A stretch of DNA of 64,000 nt. It comes from Octadecabacter sp. SW4 (GTDB taxonomy: Bacteria > Pseudomonadota > Alphaproteobacteria > Rhodobacterales > Rhodobacteraceae). The stretch spans positions 1,674,001-1,738,000 of the forward strand of contig NZ_CP042819.1 in NCBI RefSeq assembly GCF_008065155.1, read 5' to 3'. Shown piece after piece: positions 56,680 through 64,000 of this stretch. The notes beneath the pieces are model-generated. The model did no database searches, had not been told where the DNA came from, and saw only the letters and a list, made by a program, of their open reading frames with translations. Numbering within the stretch: the first letter of the stretch is position 1; each line of letters opens with the position of its first letter. The position numbers and the translations under genes are program-made.

Positions 56680-57689
56680 GGTTCCTCGCTCAGGATGCAC
56701 AGCACCCGTGCGGATGGATCAAGGCCCGCCGTCATCAGCGCCGCCAGCCCCGCCCCGCCCGATGCCGATGTCGCAAGCCCCGCCTCCGCCAGCGGCGGCA
56801 AGACCGCCTGCGCTGCCTCCTCGGAAATCGTCATGAAACAGTCGGCGTCCCGGCTCAGCCCCTGCAAGGCAATCAAGGACGCCTCCTTGCAATCCAGCCG
56901 TCCCATGCAGGATGCAGGACCGCTGGTCGCCACAAACTGACCCGCCATGATCGCGGCCTGCAAGGCCGGAGCCGCCGCGGGTTCGACCACGATCATGCGC
57001 GGCGCATCCCCCCAGACATGGCGCAGATAAGCCGCTGTGGCAGCCGCCAAACCGCCGACACCGGCCTGCAAGAACACATGAGTCGGGGGCCGGTCCATCT
57101 GCGCGGCGATTTCCGCCGCCAACACCAGATAACCCTCCATCAACCGATGCGGGATTTCCACGTATCCCGCCCAGGAACTGTCTGACAACAGCTCCCAGCC
57201 GTTGTCCAAAGCGGCCAGTGACGCCGCCGCCATGCTCTCTTCATAGATCGCGCCCGCGCGCACCACATCCGCACCTTGGGCGCGCAAACGCTGCGCAAAA
57301 CTCTCGGGCACCGTATCCGCCAGATAGACCACGGCGCGCGCGCCAAACACACGCGCACCTGCTGCAACCGACAACCCGTGATTGCCCGCACTTGCCGTGA
57401 CATAACAACGCCGCACCATGTCCAGCCCGTCAACGCAGGCATCATGGGCAATGACATAAGCCGCCCCCAGTGCCTTGAAACTGCCCAGCCCCATGCGGGT
57501 GCGTTCATCCTTGACCCAAACCTGCGTCACGCCCGCCTGTGTCGCAATCGCATCCGCCCTGTGCAGCGGCGTCTGCGCCGCTTCGGGACAGCGCGCCAAA
57601 AGGGCGGCAGGTGCGCCCGCATCAATGCTTGGCTGGGGCACGCCCAGCGACAGCCCCTGGCCGCGATACCTGTTTTCAACTGCTGTCAT
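56676..57689 (-). CDS. PLP-dependent fold-type II lyase (diaminopropionate ammonia-lyase/threonine dehydratase-like)
   Basis: 337-aa tryptophan-synthase-beta superfamily enzyme. The PLP lysine is in [16 protein letters not shown], the phosphate-contact stretch is [19 protein letters not shown], and a glycine-rich loop is [14 protein letters not shown]. The GSFKALG form is closer to diaminopropionate ammonia-lyase than to classical threonine dehydratase, though it is shorter than the usual 400 aa. GGGGTAAGAG precedes the ATG. First gene of the operon with the M24 hydrolase and racemase-like protein; together they suggest degradation of an unusual amino acid or amide. Confidence 0.82.
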   Translation of the reverse strand: MTAVENRYRGQGLSLGVPQPSIDAGAPAALLARCPEAAQTPLHRADAIATQAGVTQVWVKDERTRMGLGSFKALGAAYVIAHDACVDGLDMVRRCYVTASAGNHGLSVAAGARVFGARAVVYLADTVPESFAQRLRAQGADVVRAGAIYEESMAAASLAALDNGWELLSDSSWAGYVEIPHRLMEGYLVLAAEIAAQMDRPPTHVFLQAGVGGLAAATAAYLRHVWGDAPRMIVVEPAAAPALQAAIMAGQFVATSGPASCMGRLDCKEASLIALQGLSRDADCFMTISEEAAQAVLPPLAEAGLATSASGGAGLAALMTAGLDPSARVLCILSEEP

Positions 57690-57816
57690 CTCTTACCCCT
57701 CGTTTGCCACAGCACACCCGATTGCGCCGCGAGGGTCAATTGCGCTGACGCCCCCTTTCCCCGCCCGCGCCCTTGGACTAAGAACCGACCCCAAGCGCCC
57801 CAAGGAACGAGTCACC

Positions 57817-59976
57817 ATGCAAGAGCCGGCCATTACACCCGATCTGATCAAAGCCCACGGGTTGTCGCCCGACGAATACGACCGCATCCTTGAGATTATC
57901 GACCGCGAGCCCACCTTTACCGAGCTGGGCATCTTTAGTGCCATGTGGAACGAACACTGTTCCTATAAATCCTCGAAAAAGTGGCTGCGCACCTTGCCCA
58001 CGACCGGTCCCCAAGTGATCTGCGGCCCCGGTGAAAACGCCGGGATCGTTGATATCGGTGACGGGCAATGCGTTGTCTTCAAAATGGAAAGCCACAACCA
58101 CCCCAGCTATATCGAACCCTATCAGGGCGCGGCCACCGGCGTGGGCGGCATCCTGCGCGATGTGTTCACGATGGGCGCGCGCCCGATCGCGGCGATGAAT
58201 TCCCTGTCATTCGGTGCACCCGACCACCCCAAGACCCGCCAGCTTGTGCATGGTGTCGTCGAAGGGGTTGGCGGTTACGGCAATTGCTTTGGCGTGCCGA
58301 CGGTGGGCGGAGAAGTCAGGTTTCACCCCGCCTATAACGGCAACTGTCTGGTCAATGCCTTTGCGGCGGGCCTTGCAGATACGGACAAGATTTTCTACTC
58401 GGCCGCATCGGGCGTGGGCATGCCCGTGGTTTATCTGGGCGCTAAAACCGGGCGCGACGGGGTTGGCGGGGCAACGATGGCCTCGGCCGAATTTGATGAC
58501 ACGATCGAGGAAAAGCGCCCCACCGTGCAGGTCGGCGACCCCTTCACCGAAAAGCGGCTGATGGAAGCCACACTGGAACTGATGGCCACGGGGGCCGTGA
58601 TCTCGATCCAGGATATGGGCGCGGCGGGCCTGACCTGTTCAGCCGTGGAAATGGGCGACAAGGGCGGGCTGGGTGTCAAACTCACCCTCGAAGACGTGCC
58701 GCAACGCGAAGACAATATGACAGCCTATGAAATGATGCTGTCGGAAAGTCAGGAACGCATGCTCATGGTCCTCAAACCCGAACTCGAGGCAGAGGCCCGC
58801 GCCGTGTTCGAAAAATGGGATCTCGACTTTGCCATCGTCGGTGAAACCATCGCCGAAGACCGCTTTATCGTCATGCACAACAATGTGGTCAAGGCCGACC
58901 TGCCACTGGCGACCCTGTCCGGTTCGGCCCCCGAATACGACCGGCCCTGGGTGGAAACCCCCGCCGCGACCCCGCTTGCCGATGTGCCCAATATCGACGC
59001 CATCGACGGGCTGCGCGCGCTGCTTGCTTCGCCCAACTACGCCAGCAAACAATGGGTCTATGAACAATACGACAGCCAGGTCATGGCCGACACGCTGCGC
59101 ACGCCGGGCCTTGGCGCCGGGATCGTGCGGGTGCATGGCACCGATAAATCTATCGCCTTTACCAGCGATGTGACGCCCCGCTACGTCAAGGCCAACCCCG
59201 AAGCAGGCGGCGCGCAGGCCGTGGCCGAGGCCTATCGCAACCTGACTGCGGTGGGCGCAACGCCGCTGGCAACGACCGACAACATGAACTTTGGCAACCC
59301 TGAAAAGCCTGAAATCATGGGGCAATTCGTCGGCGCGATCAAAGGCATCGGCGCGGCCTGCATCGCCCTTGATATGCCGATCGTGTCGGGCAATGTATCG
59401 CTTTACAATGAAACCGACGGCACTGGCATCTTGCCCACACCGACCATCGGCGCGGTGGGGCTGATCAAACACGGCGACGACCTGATCGCAGGCACAGTGC
59501 GCGAAGGCCACGTGGCGCTGCTGATCGGCGAAACCCAAGGCCACCTTGGGCAATCGGCCCTGCTGGCCGAAGTATTCAACCGCGAAGAAGGCGATGCACC
59601 CGCCGTCGATCTGGCAGCCGAAAAACGCCACGGCGATTTCATCCGCGCCAACCGCGCCAATATCGACGTCTGCACCGACCTGTCCGATGGGGGCCTTGCG
59701 CTCGCGGCCTTTGAACTGGCCGAGGCAGGCAATGTGGGCGTCACGCTCGATGACGACACCACCCCGTTCTGCTTTGGCGAGGATCAGGCGCGCTATCTTG
59801 TGGCCTGTTCGTTTGACAAGGCCGAGGCGCTGATGGTCGCCGCTGGTCACGCGGATGTGCCAATCGCAACCGTCGGGCGCTTTGGCGGCACCGATCTGCG
59901 CATCGGCGCGTCCTCCGCCCCCCTTGCCGACCTCGTGGCGATCTATCGCGCGGGGTTCCATGACGCCATAGGCTGA
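57817..59976 (+). CDS. purL: Phosphoribosylformylglycinamidine synthase subunit PurL
   Basis: ATP-dependent amidation of FGAR in purine synthesis, working with PurQ and PurS. 719 aa from the ATG at 57817 (AAGGAACGA upstream), the length of the small-type PurL. N-terminal [21 protein letters not shown], the [18 protein letters not shown] loop, [12 protein letters not shown] and [16 protein letters not shown] are family landmarks. The partner genes purQ and purS are not in view. Confidence 0.96.
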   Translation: MQEPAITPDLIKAHGLSPDEYDRILEIIDREPTFTELGIFSAMWNEHCSYKSSKKWLRTLPTTGPQVICGPGENAGIVDIGDGQCVVFKMESHNHPSYIEPYQGAATGVGGILRDVFTMGARPIAAMNSLSFGAPDHPKTRQLVHGVVEGVGGYGNCFGVPTVGGEVRFHPAYNGNCLVNAFAAGLADTDKIFYSAASGVGMPVVYLGAKTGRDGVGGATMASAEFDDTIEEKRPTVQVGDPFTEKRLMEATLELMATGAVISIQDMGAAGLTCSAVEMGDKGGLGVKLTLEDVPQREDNMTAYEMMLSESQERMLMVLKPELEAEARAVFEKWDLDFAIVGETIAEDRFIVMHNNVVKADLPLATLSGSAPEYDRPWVETPAATPLADVPNIDAIDGLRALLASPNYASKQWVYEQYDSQVMADTLRTPGLGAGIVRVHGTDKSIAFTSDVTPRYVKANPEAGGAQAVAEAYRNLTAVGATPLATTDNMNFGNPEKPEIMGQFVGAIKGIGAACIALDMPIVSGNVSLYNETDGTGILPTPTIGAVGLIKHGDDLIAGTVREGHVALLIGETQGHLGQSALLAEVFNREEGDAPAVDLAAEKRHGDFIRANRANIDVCTDLSDGGLALAAFELAEAGNVGVTLDDDTTPFCFGEDQARYLVACSFDKAEALMVAAGHADVPIATVGRFGGTDLRIGASSAPLADLVAIYRAGFHDAIG

Positions 59977-60092
59977 CTTCATCTTGGCCAATACAACTCC
60001 CGCCGGAGGCTCCTGCAAATCACCCCGCGCGACCGGTGCTTGCAGCCACCCCGCCGCCGCCCTACATTTCAACCATAGACACGAGGCACACC

Positions 60093-60329
60093 ATGGCGAT
60101 CACCGCACACGAAATCGAAACCCTGCTGCGCGCCAGCTTTCCTGACGCGAAAATCAACGTGCAGGGCGATGACGGCACACATTTCGCCGCCGAAGTGATC
60201 GACGAAAGCTTCCGCGGGCAGAACCGCGTGCAACAACAACGCGCCGTCTATGCCGCCCTCAAGGGCAAGATGGACGGTAGCAACGGCGAACTTCATGCAT
60301 TGGCTTTGACGACGAAAGCCCCCGAATAA
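60093..60329 (+). CDS. BolA family protein
   Basis: 78-aa BolA-like protein (LLRASFPDAKINVQGDDGTHFAAEVIDESF split by the conserved helix-turn), with the conserved RVQQQRAVYAAL and HALALTTK. BolA proteins pair with monothiol glutaredoxins (CGFS) to handle iron-sulfur clusters, and a CGFS glutaredoxin gene follows 69 bp downstream. Start 60093 gives the usual N-terminus. Confidence 0.93.
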   Translation: MAITAHEIETLLRASFPDAKINVQGDDGTHFAAEVIDESFRGQNRVQQQRAVYAALKGKMDGSNGELHALALTTKAPE

Positions 60330-60332
60330 CGC

Positions 60333-60353
60333 CAAATCTTCATCAAAGATTTG
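60333..60353. repeat. Hairpin 1 between bolA and grxD
   Basis: CAAATCTT-CATCA-AAGATTTG, a perfect 8-bp stem with a 5-nt loop, starting 4 bp after the bolA stop. Together with the next hairpin it forms a tandem pair. Confidence 0.7.
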
Positions 60354-60357
60354 CGCA

Positions 60358-60378
60358 CAGAGTTTAGACGAAACTCTG
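60358..60378. repeat. Hairpin 2 between bolA and grxD
   Basis: CAGAGTTT-AGACG-AAACTCTG, a perfect 8-bp stem with a 5-nt loop, 4 bp after the first hairpin and 20 bp before the grxD start. Neither is followed by a T-run. They may be an mRNA processing or stability element within the operon, or a short palindromic repeat of the genome. Confidence 0.7.
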
Positions 60379-60398
60379 CCACCCGAAAGGAAAACGAT

Positions 60399-60761
60399 AT
60401 GACCACTGAAACCCAGATCAAAGAGACCGTGACCACCAATGACGTGGTGCTGTTCATGAAAGGCACCAAGGAAATGCCCCAGTGCGGGTTTTCATCCCGC
60501 GTGGCGGGCGTGCTGAACTTCATGGGCGTTGAATTTGCCGATGTAAACGTGCTGGCCGACGAAGCCCTGCGCCAGGGCATCAAGGATTATTCCGACTGGC
60601 CAACCGTGCCCCAGCTTTACGTCAAAGGTGAATTTGTCGGCGGCTGTGATATCATCACCGAAATGACCCTGTCGGGTGAACTTGACACGCTGTTGGAAAA
60701 AGAAGGTGTGGCGTTCAACAAAGAAGCCGCCGACAAGATCCGCGAAGCCAACGCCGACTGA
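60399..60761 (+). CDS. grxD: Monothiol glutaredoxin Grx4 type (CGFS)
   Basis: 120-aa glutaredoxin with the CGFS motif (C29-S32 in MPQCGFSSR), KGTKEMP glutathione-binding lysine, WPTVPQLYVKGEFVGGCDI with the cis-proline loop. Carries [2Fe-2S] clusters with BolA, whose gene is upstream. Start 60399 follows AAAGGAAAA. Ends before a bidirectional terminator. Confidence 0.95.
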   Translation: MTTETQIKETVTTNDVVLFMKGTKEMPQCGFSSRVAGVLNFMGVEFADVNVLADEALRQGIKDYSDWPTVPQLYVKGEFVGGCDIITEMTLSGELDTLLEKEGVAFNKEAADKIREANAD

Positions 60762-60770
60762 CGATAAAAT

Positions 60771-60802
60771 ACGGGCGGCGACTGCATCCAGTCACCGCCC
60801 GT
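60771..60802. terminator. Bidirectional terminator between grxD and zapA
   Basis: ACGGGCGG-C-GACTG, a CATC loop, then CAGTC-A-CCGCCCGT make a long stem with one symmetric mismatch. TTCTT follows on the plus strand and TTTTAT on the minus strand, so it can serve both convergent genes. Confidence 0.85.
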
Positions 60803-60811
60803 TCTTACGCC

Positions 60812-61225
60812 CTAGTATTCGGCGCTGGAGCCTTGGGCAAACCTGTCCTCGACCGTGTCGGCCAAAGCCTCGGCCCGCGCCGCCAGTTCGGCCAGTGTGT
60901 CAGTCACCTCGACCGGAACCACCGGCACCTCGACGCGCACCGGTTCGGGCGCGCCCTGCGCTTGGATCCGGTCAAGCTCGGCCTGCAAATCCGCCGCCCG
61001 CCGCTCCGCGTCACGCACCTTGTCTTCCAAGGCAGCCGTCTTGTCAGCCAGCAACAGCCCCGACATCAGCAGCATCCGCGATTCCGGCATCCGGCCAATC
61101 TGGGTGGACAGGCTGGTTGCCTCGATATCCAGCATATTCGCGGCGGTGTGCAGGAAATGCTCCTCGCCCTCCTGACAGGCGACCTCGAAGGTGCGGCCAC
61201 CGATGGAAATTTCGACCTGTGGCAT
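60812..61225 (-). CDS. zapA: Cell division protein ZapA
   Basis: 137-aa FtsZ-bundling protein. The N-terminal ZapA fold (VEISIGGRTFEVACQEGEEHFLHTAA region, split) is followed by a coiled coil (about 60-105) and a Glu/Ala-rich tail longer than in E. coli ZapA. Its ATG overlaps the upstream stop as TAATG, so it is coupled to the coiled-coil gene before it. Confidence 0.9.
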   Translation of the reverse strand: MPQVEISIGGRTFEVACQEGEEHFLHTAANMLDIEATSLSTQIGRMPESRMLLMSGLLLADKTAALEDKVRDAERRAADLQAELDRIQAQGAPEPVRVEVPVVPVEVTDTLAELAARAEALADTVEDRFAQGSSAEY

Positions 61226-61698
61226 TACGCGCCCTCCTCTGAAATCAGGGGCTTGAGTTCATTGAGCACCGCATCGACCTCGGCGATGTCCGCAGCGCGG
61301 CTGGCGCGCAGGGCTTCCAATTCGGCCAGCATCGCCTTGTTGATCAGATGTGGTTCCGCAACTCCTTCGCTTGCGGCCTTGCGCAATTGATCGTTGATAT
61401 CGCGCAGTTCGGCGTTGACTTGCCGCAGGCGCTGCAAGTCACGGTCAGTCTGTTCGGCCGTCTTGCGATAGCCCTCGACGGCGTCGTTCATGGCGCTGAT
61501 TTGCCCGTCCTGCCGGTCCTTGAGGGTCGCAACCCGCGCTTCAAGCTGCGCATTGGCATCCTTTTCCTGCGCCAGCTGGTCACGCAGTTTGTCAACTTCG
61601 CCCGTGTCCGCGGCCATCGCCCCGCCGCCTTCGACACCCCGCCGAATCCGGTCAAGCGCGGCTGAAATCCGCCCTTCAAGTTCGCCTATATCGCTCAT
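61225..61698 (-). CDS. Coiled-coil protein upstream of zapA (DUF4164-like)
   Basis: 157 aa, mostly coiled coil (residues 45-110 with heptads such as KLRDQLAQEKDANAQLEARV), without membrane helix or signal peptide. Start 61698 follows GAGGGACGGG. Its coupling to zapA suggests a role at the division ring. The middle segment shows no known catalytic motif. Name is by neighbourhood and coiled-coil character. Confidence 0.8.
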   Translation of the reverse strand: MSDIGELEGRISAALDRIRRGVEGGGAMAADTGEVDKLRDQLAQEKDANAQLEARVATLKDRQDGQISAMNDAVEGYRKTAEQTDRDLQRLRQVNAELRDINDQLRKAASEGVAEPHLINKAMLAELEALRASRAADIAEVDAVLNELKPLISEEGA

Positions 61699-61776
61699 AT
61701 GCCCGTCCCTCTTGTGGTCCGCTTTGCCAATGCGGCACATGCGAACATCTTGCCGACGCTTGGGTCACTGCCGTCA

Positions 61777-61961
61777 CAGGCACCGCCAAATGGCAGTCAG
61801 GCCCGCAACACCGGTGTTGCCTTTGCGAATCGCGTCGGTTGGTGCAAAGCGTAAGCCATCGCAGCCTGCCTCGCAAATGTGCATATCCCTTGCAGAATAA
61901 GCCCTTAGCCCGCGACCTTGAAGCAACCCACAAGCCACGCTTGATCTTGGGGGGGTGCCTG
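61777..61961 (+). ncRNA. ssrS: Probable 6S RNA
   Basis: About 185 nt between the divergent zapA unit and tkt. The ends can pair: CAGGCACC (61777-61784) with GGTGCCTG (61954-61961), extended outside by GGGTCA (61762-61767) with TGACCC (61965-61970). Inside, CGGTTGGTG and ACCTTGAAGCAACCC resemble the conserved 6S segments CGGUUGGUG and ACCUUGAACCAA of E. coli ssrS, in the same order. ssrS next to zapA is a known arrangement. A 16-bp palindrome GCAACACCGGTGTTGC (61805-61820) lies in it. A covariance-model search would decide. Confidence 0.5.
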
Positions 61962-62002
61962 CTATGACCCTAGCAACACCACATGGCATAAGGACCGCAC
62001 CT

Positions 62003-64000
62003 TTGGATATTGACGCCCTGCGCAAAGCGCACCCCGAGCATTGGATGAAAGCCGCTGCCATCCGCACCCTGACACTGGACGCGGTGGCCGCTGCCAATTC
62101 CGGCCACTCTGGCATGCCGATGGGTATGGCTGATGTCGCGACGGTCCTGTTTGAAAACCACCTGCGCTTTGACCCAACGGCCCCGAACTGGCCGGATCGT
62201 GACCGGTTCATCCTGTCGGCGGGCCACGGGTCGATGCTACTGTATTCCCTGCTGCACCTGACGGGTTACGCGGATATGACGCTGCAACAGCTCAAGGATT
62301 TCCGCCAGTGGGGCGCGATCACCGCAGGCCACCCCGAATATGGCCATGCCAGCGGCGTTGAAACCACCACCGGCCCCTTGGGTCAGGGCATCGCCAATGC
62401 GGTTGGCTTTGCCATCGCCGAAGAAATCCTGCGCGCCCGATTTGGATCCAAAGCAATCAACCACCACACCTATGTCATGGCCGGTGACGGCTGCCTGATG
62501 GAAGGCGTCAGCCAAGAGGCGATCGGCCTTGCCGGTATGCAGAAGCTGTCCAAACTGGTGGTGTTCTTTGACGACAACAATATCACCATCGACGGCACGG
62601 TCGATCTGGCCGATATCACCGACCAGCCTGCCCGTTTCGCGGCATCCGGCTGGCACGTGCAATCCATCGATGGCCACGACCCCGTGGCGATTGACGCCGC
62701 AATCACCGCCGCCAAGGCCGATCCGCGCCCCTCGATGATTGCCTGCAAGACCCATATCGCCCTGGGCCACGCCGCGCAGGATACCTCAAAGGGGCACGGT
62801 GCGCTGACTGACGCGGCGCAATTGCAGGCCGCCAAGGACGCATATGGCTGGCCCTATGGTCCGTTTGAAATTCCCGCAGATGTGAAATCCCAGTGGGAGG
62901 CAATGGGCGCACGCGGCGCTACGGCCCGCGCCGCGTGGGAATCCGGCTTTGCCAAATTGCCGAAATCAAAACAGGATGATTTCAATCGCACCTTTGCGCT
63001 TGATGCGCCAAAGAAACTGTCAGCGACCATCAAGGCGCTGAAAAAACAGCTCAGCGAGAGCGCCCCGAAAATGGCGACCCGGTCGTCCTCGGAAAAGGCA
63101 TTGGAAGTCATCAACCCGATCATGCCCGAAACTGTCGGCGGCTCGGCTGACCTGACGGGATCGAACAATACCAAGACCGGCGATCTGGGCGTGTTCAACC
63201 CCGACAACCGCGCAGGCCGCTTTATCCACTATGGCATCCGCGAACACGGTATGGCGGCGGCGATGAACGGCATGGTCCTGCATGGTGGCATCCGCCCCTA
63301 TTCGGGCACCTTCATGTGTTTCACCGATTACGCACGCGGCGCGATGCGCCTGTCGGCCCTGATGGCCGTGCCAACGGTTTACGTCATGACCCACGACAGC
63401 ATCGGCCTTGGCGAAGACGGGCCGACCCACCAGCCGGTCGAGCATCTGGCGATGCTGCGCGCCACGCCCAACATGCATGTGTTCCGCCCCGCTGACGCCG
63501 TTGAGGTGGCCGAAGCCTGGGAATGCGCGCTGACTGCGAAAACCTCGCCCTCGGTGCTGGCACTGTCGCGTCAGGGGCTGCCGACCCTGCGCCATGATCA
63601 CAAGAACAAGAACCTGACCGCCCAGGGGGCCTATGTGCTGGCGGATTCATCGGGCAAGCGTCAGGCGATTCTGATGGCAACCGGGTCCGAAGTGTCCGTG
63701 GCGATGGAGGCCCGCGATATCCTCGAAGCCGAAGGTATCGGCACCCGTGTGGTATCAATGCCCTGCTGGGAATTGTTCGAGGCCCAGGACGACGGCTATC
63801 GCAAGCGTGTCTTGCCCGGCGGCCCCGTGCGGGTCGCGGTCGAGGCTGGCGTGCGCCTTGGCTGGGACAAATGGCTGCTGGGTGAACGCGGCCGCGAAGC
63901 CAAGGCAGGCTTTGTCGGCATGTCCGGCTTCGGGGCCTCGGCACCCGCACCGGAATTGTTCGCGCAATTCGGGATCACGGCGCAGGCCACCGCCGACAAG
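62003..64000 (+). CDS. tkt: Transketolase (3' end cut by window edge)
   Basis: Thiamine-diphosphate enzyme of the pentose phosphate and Calvin pathways. 666 codons are visible, only a few short of the usual length. A TTG at 62003 with AAGGA at 61989 gives the family-like N-terminus [13 protein letters not shown]; an ATG at 61964 would lie in the 6S-like closing stem. Signatures: [34 protein letters not shown], the TPP motif [14 protein letters not shown]...NN, and [13 protein letters not shown] with the catalytic Glu. Next genes are outside the window. Confidence 0.96.
   Translation, partial: MDIDALRKAHPEHWMKAAAIRTLTLDAVAAANSGHSGMPMGMADVATVLFENHLRFDPTAPNWPDRDRFILSAGHGSMLLYSLLHLTGYADMTLQQLKDFRQWGAITAGHPEYGHASGVETTTGPLGQGIANAVGFAIAEEILRARFGSKAINHHTYVMAGDGCLMEGVSQEAIGLAGMQKLSKLVVFFDDNNITIDGTVDLADITDQPARFAASGWHVQSIDGHDPVAIDAAITAAKADPRPSMIACKTHIALGHAAQDTSKGHGALTDAAQLQAAKDAYGWPYGPFEIPADVKSQWEAMGARGATARAAWESGFAKLPKSKQDDFNRTFALDAPKKLSATIKALKKQLSESAPKMATRSSSEKALEVINPIMPETVGGSADLTGSNNTKTGDLGVFNPDNRAGRFIHYGIREHGMAAAMNGMVLHGGIRPYSGTFMCFTDYARGAMRLSALMAVPTVYVMTHDSIGLGEDGPTHQPVEHLAMLRATPNMHVFRPADAVEVAEAWECALTAKTSPSVLALSRQGLPTLRHDHKNKNLTAQGAYVLADSSGKRQAILMATGSEVSVAMEARDILEAEGIGTRVVSMPCWELFEAQDDGYRKRVLPGGPVRVAVEAGVRLGWDKWLLGERGREAKAGFVGMSGFGASAPAPELFAQFGITAQATADK

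Noticed and set aside
54788..57689. Ectoine/hydroxyectoine utilisation locus (eutA, eutB, eutD)
   Set aside because: Gene types match loosely, but sequence features do not clearly fit EutB or DoeA and the other eut/doe genes are missing; kept only as a question.
58639..60072. 477-codon minus-strand frame opposite purL
   Set aside because: Antisense of a confident gene, no motif, no ribosome binding site.

Overview
The window looks like a chromosomal segment of a marine-type alphaproteobacterium of the Rhodobacteraceae (Roseobacter group). The evidence is high GC by eye, a cobalamin-dependent class II ribonucleotide reductase, an alphaproteobacterial SOS box (GAAC-N7-GAAC) before lexA, an endolysin/holin cassette of gene-transfer-agent type, and a ppiD-trpE ... 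trpGDC-moaC-moeA-lexA-comEC-gltX-gltA order that I recall as typical of this family. No rRNA, intact insertion sequence, prophage or CRISPR array was seen.

Layout. 1-1865: a ferric-reductase/NOX-like flavocytochrome (cut by the window edge) and a secreted EF-hand protein, divergent from a MarR regulator, with several dyads between them. 2026-5823: nrdJ with its terminator. 6365-8087: a lipoprotein, two tandem paralogous small secreted proteins and tRNA-Pro. 8140-13245: DUF192, a double cold-shock protein, pdxH, fabI, a LysE exporter, a purine phosphoribosyltransferase and an aminotransferase. 13451-14729: an XRE regulator divergent from a MAPEG protein around a 17-bp perfect palindrome. 15064-18423: a PpiD-like chaperone and trpE.

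18717-29274 is the main accessory block: a LuxR-type regulator followed by an eight-gene-scale operon of two Dpp-type permeases, a fused double ATPase, a short hydantoinase/oxoprolinase-like protein, two tandem DUF917 (S-methyl-thiohydantoin-desulfurase-like) paralogues and a periplasmic binding protein, closed by a strong terminator. It separates trpE from trpGDC, so it looks inserted, and is probably an uptake-plus-ring-opening pathway for an unidentified cyclic amide, peptide or thiohydantoin.

29656-41099: a divergent polysaccharide deacetylase, trpG-trpD-trpC-moaC-moeA, lexA carrying an apparent one-base deletion, comEC, gltX and gltA. 41274-50037: alternative oxidase, an enoyl-CoA hydratase, cytochrome c maturation genes (ccmH, ccmF, ccmE) interleaved with the muramidase-holin-XhlA lysis cassette, then argC, murI and an acyltransferase. 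50130-57689: a large indolepyruvate:ferredoxin-oxidoreductase-like enzyme divergent from a LysR regulator, a possible small RNA, and an operon of a PLP enzyme, an M24 hydrolase and an Asp/Glu-racemase-like protein. 57817-64000: purL, bolA, grxD, zapA with a coiled-coil partner, a probable 6S RNA, and tkt running off the right edge.
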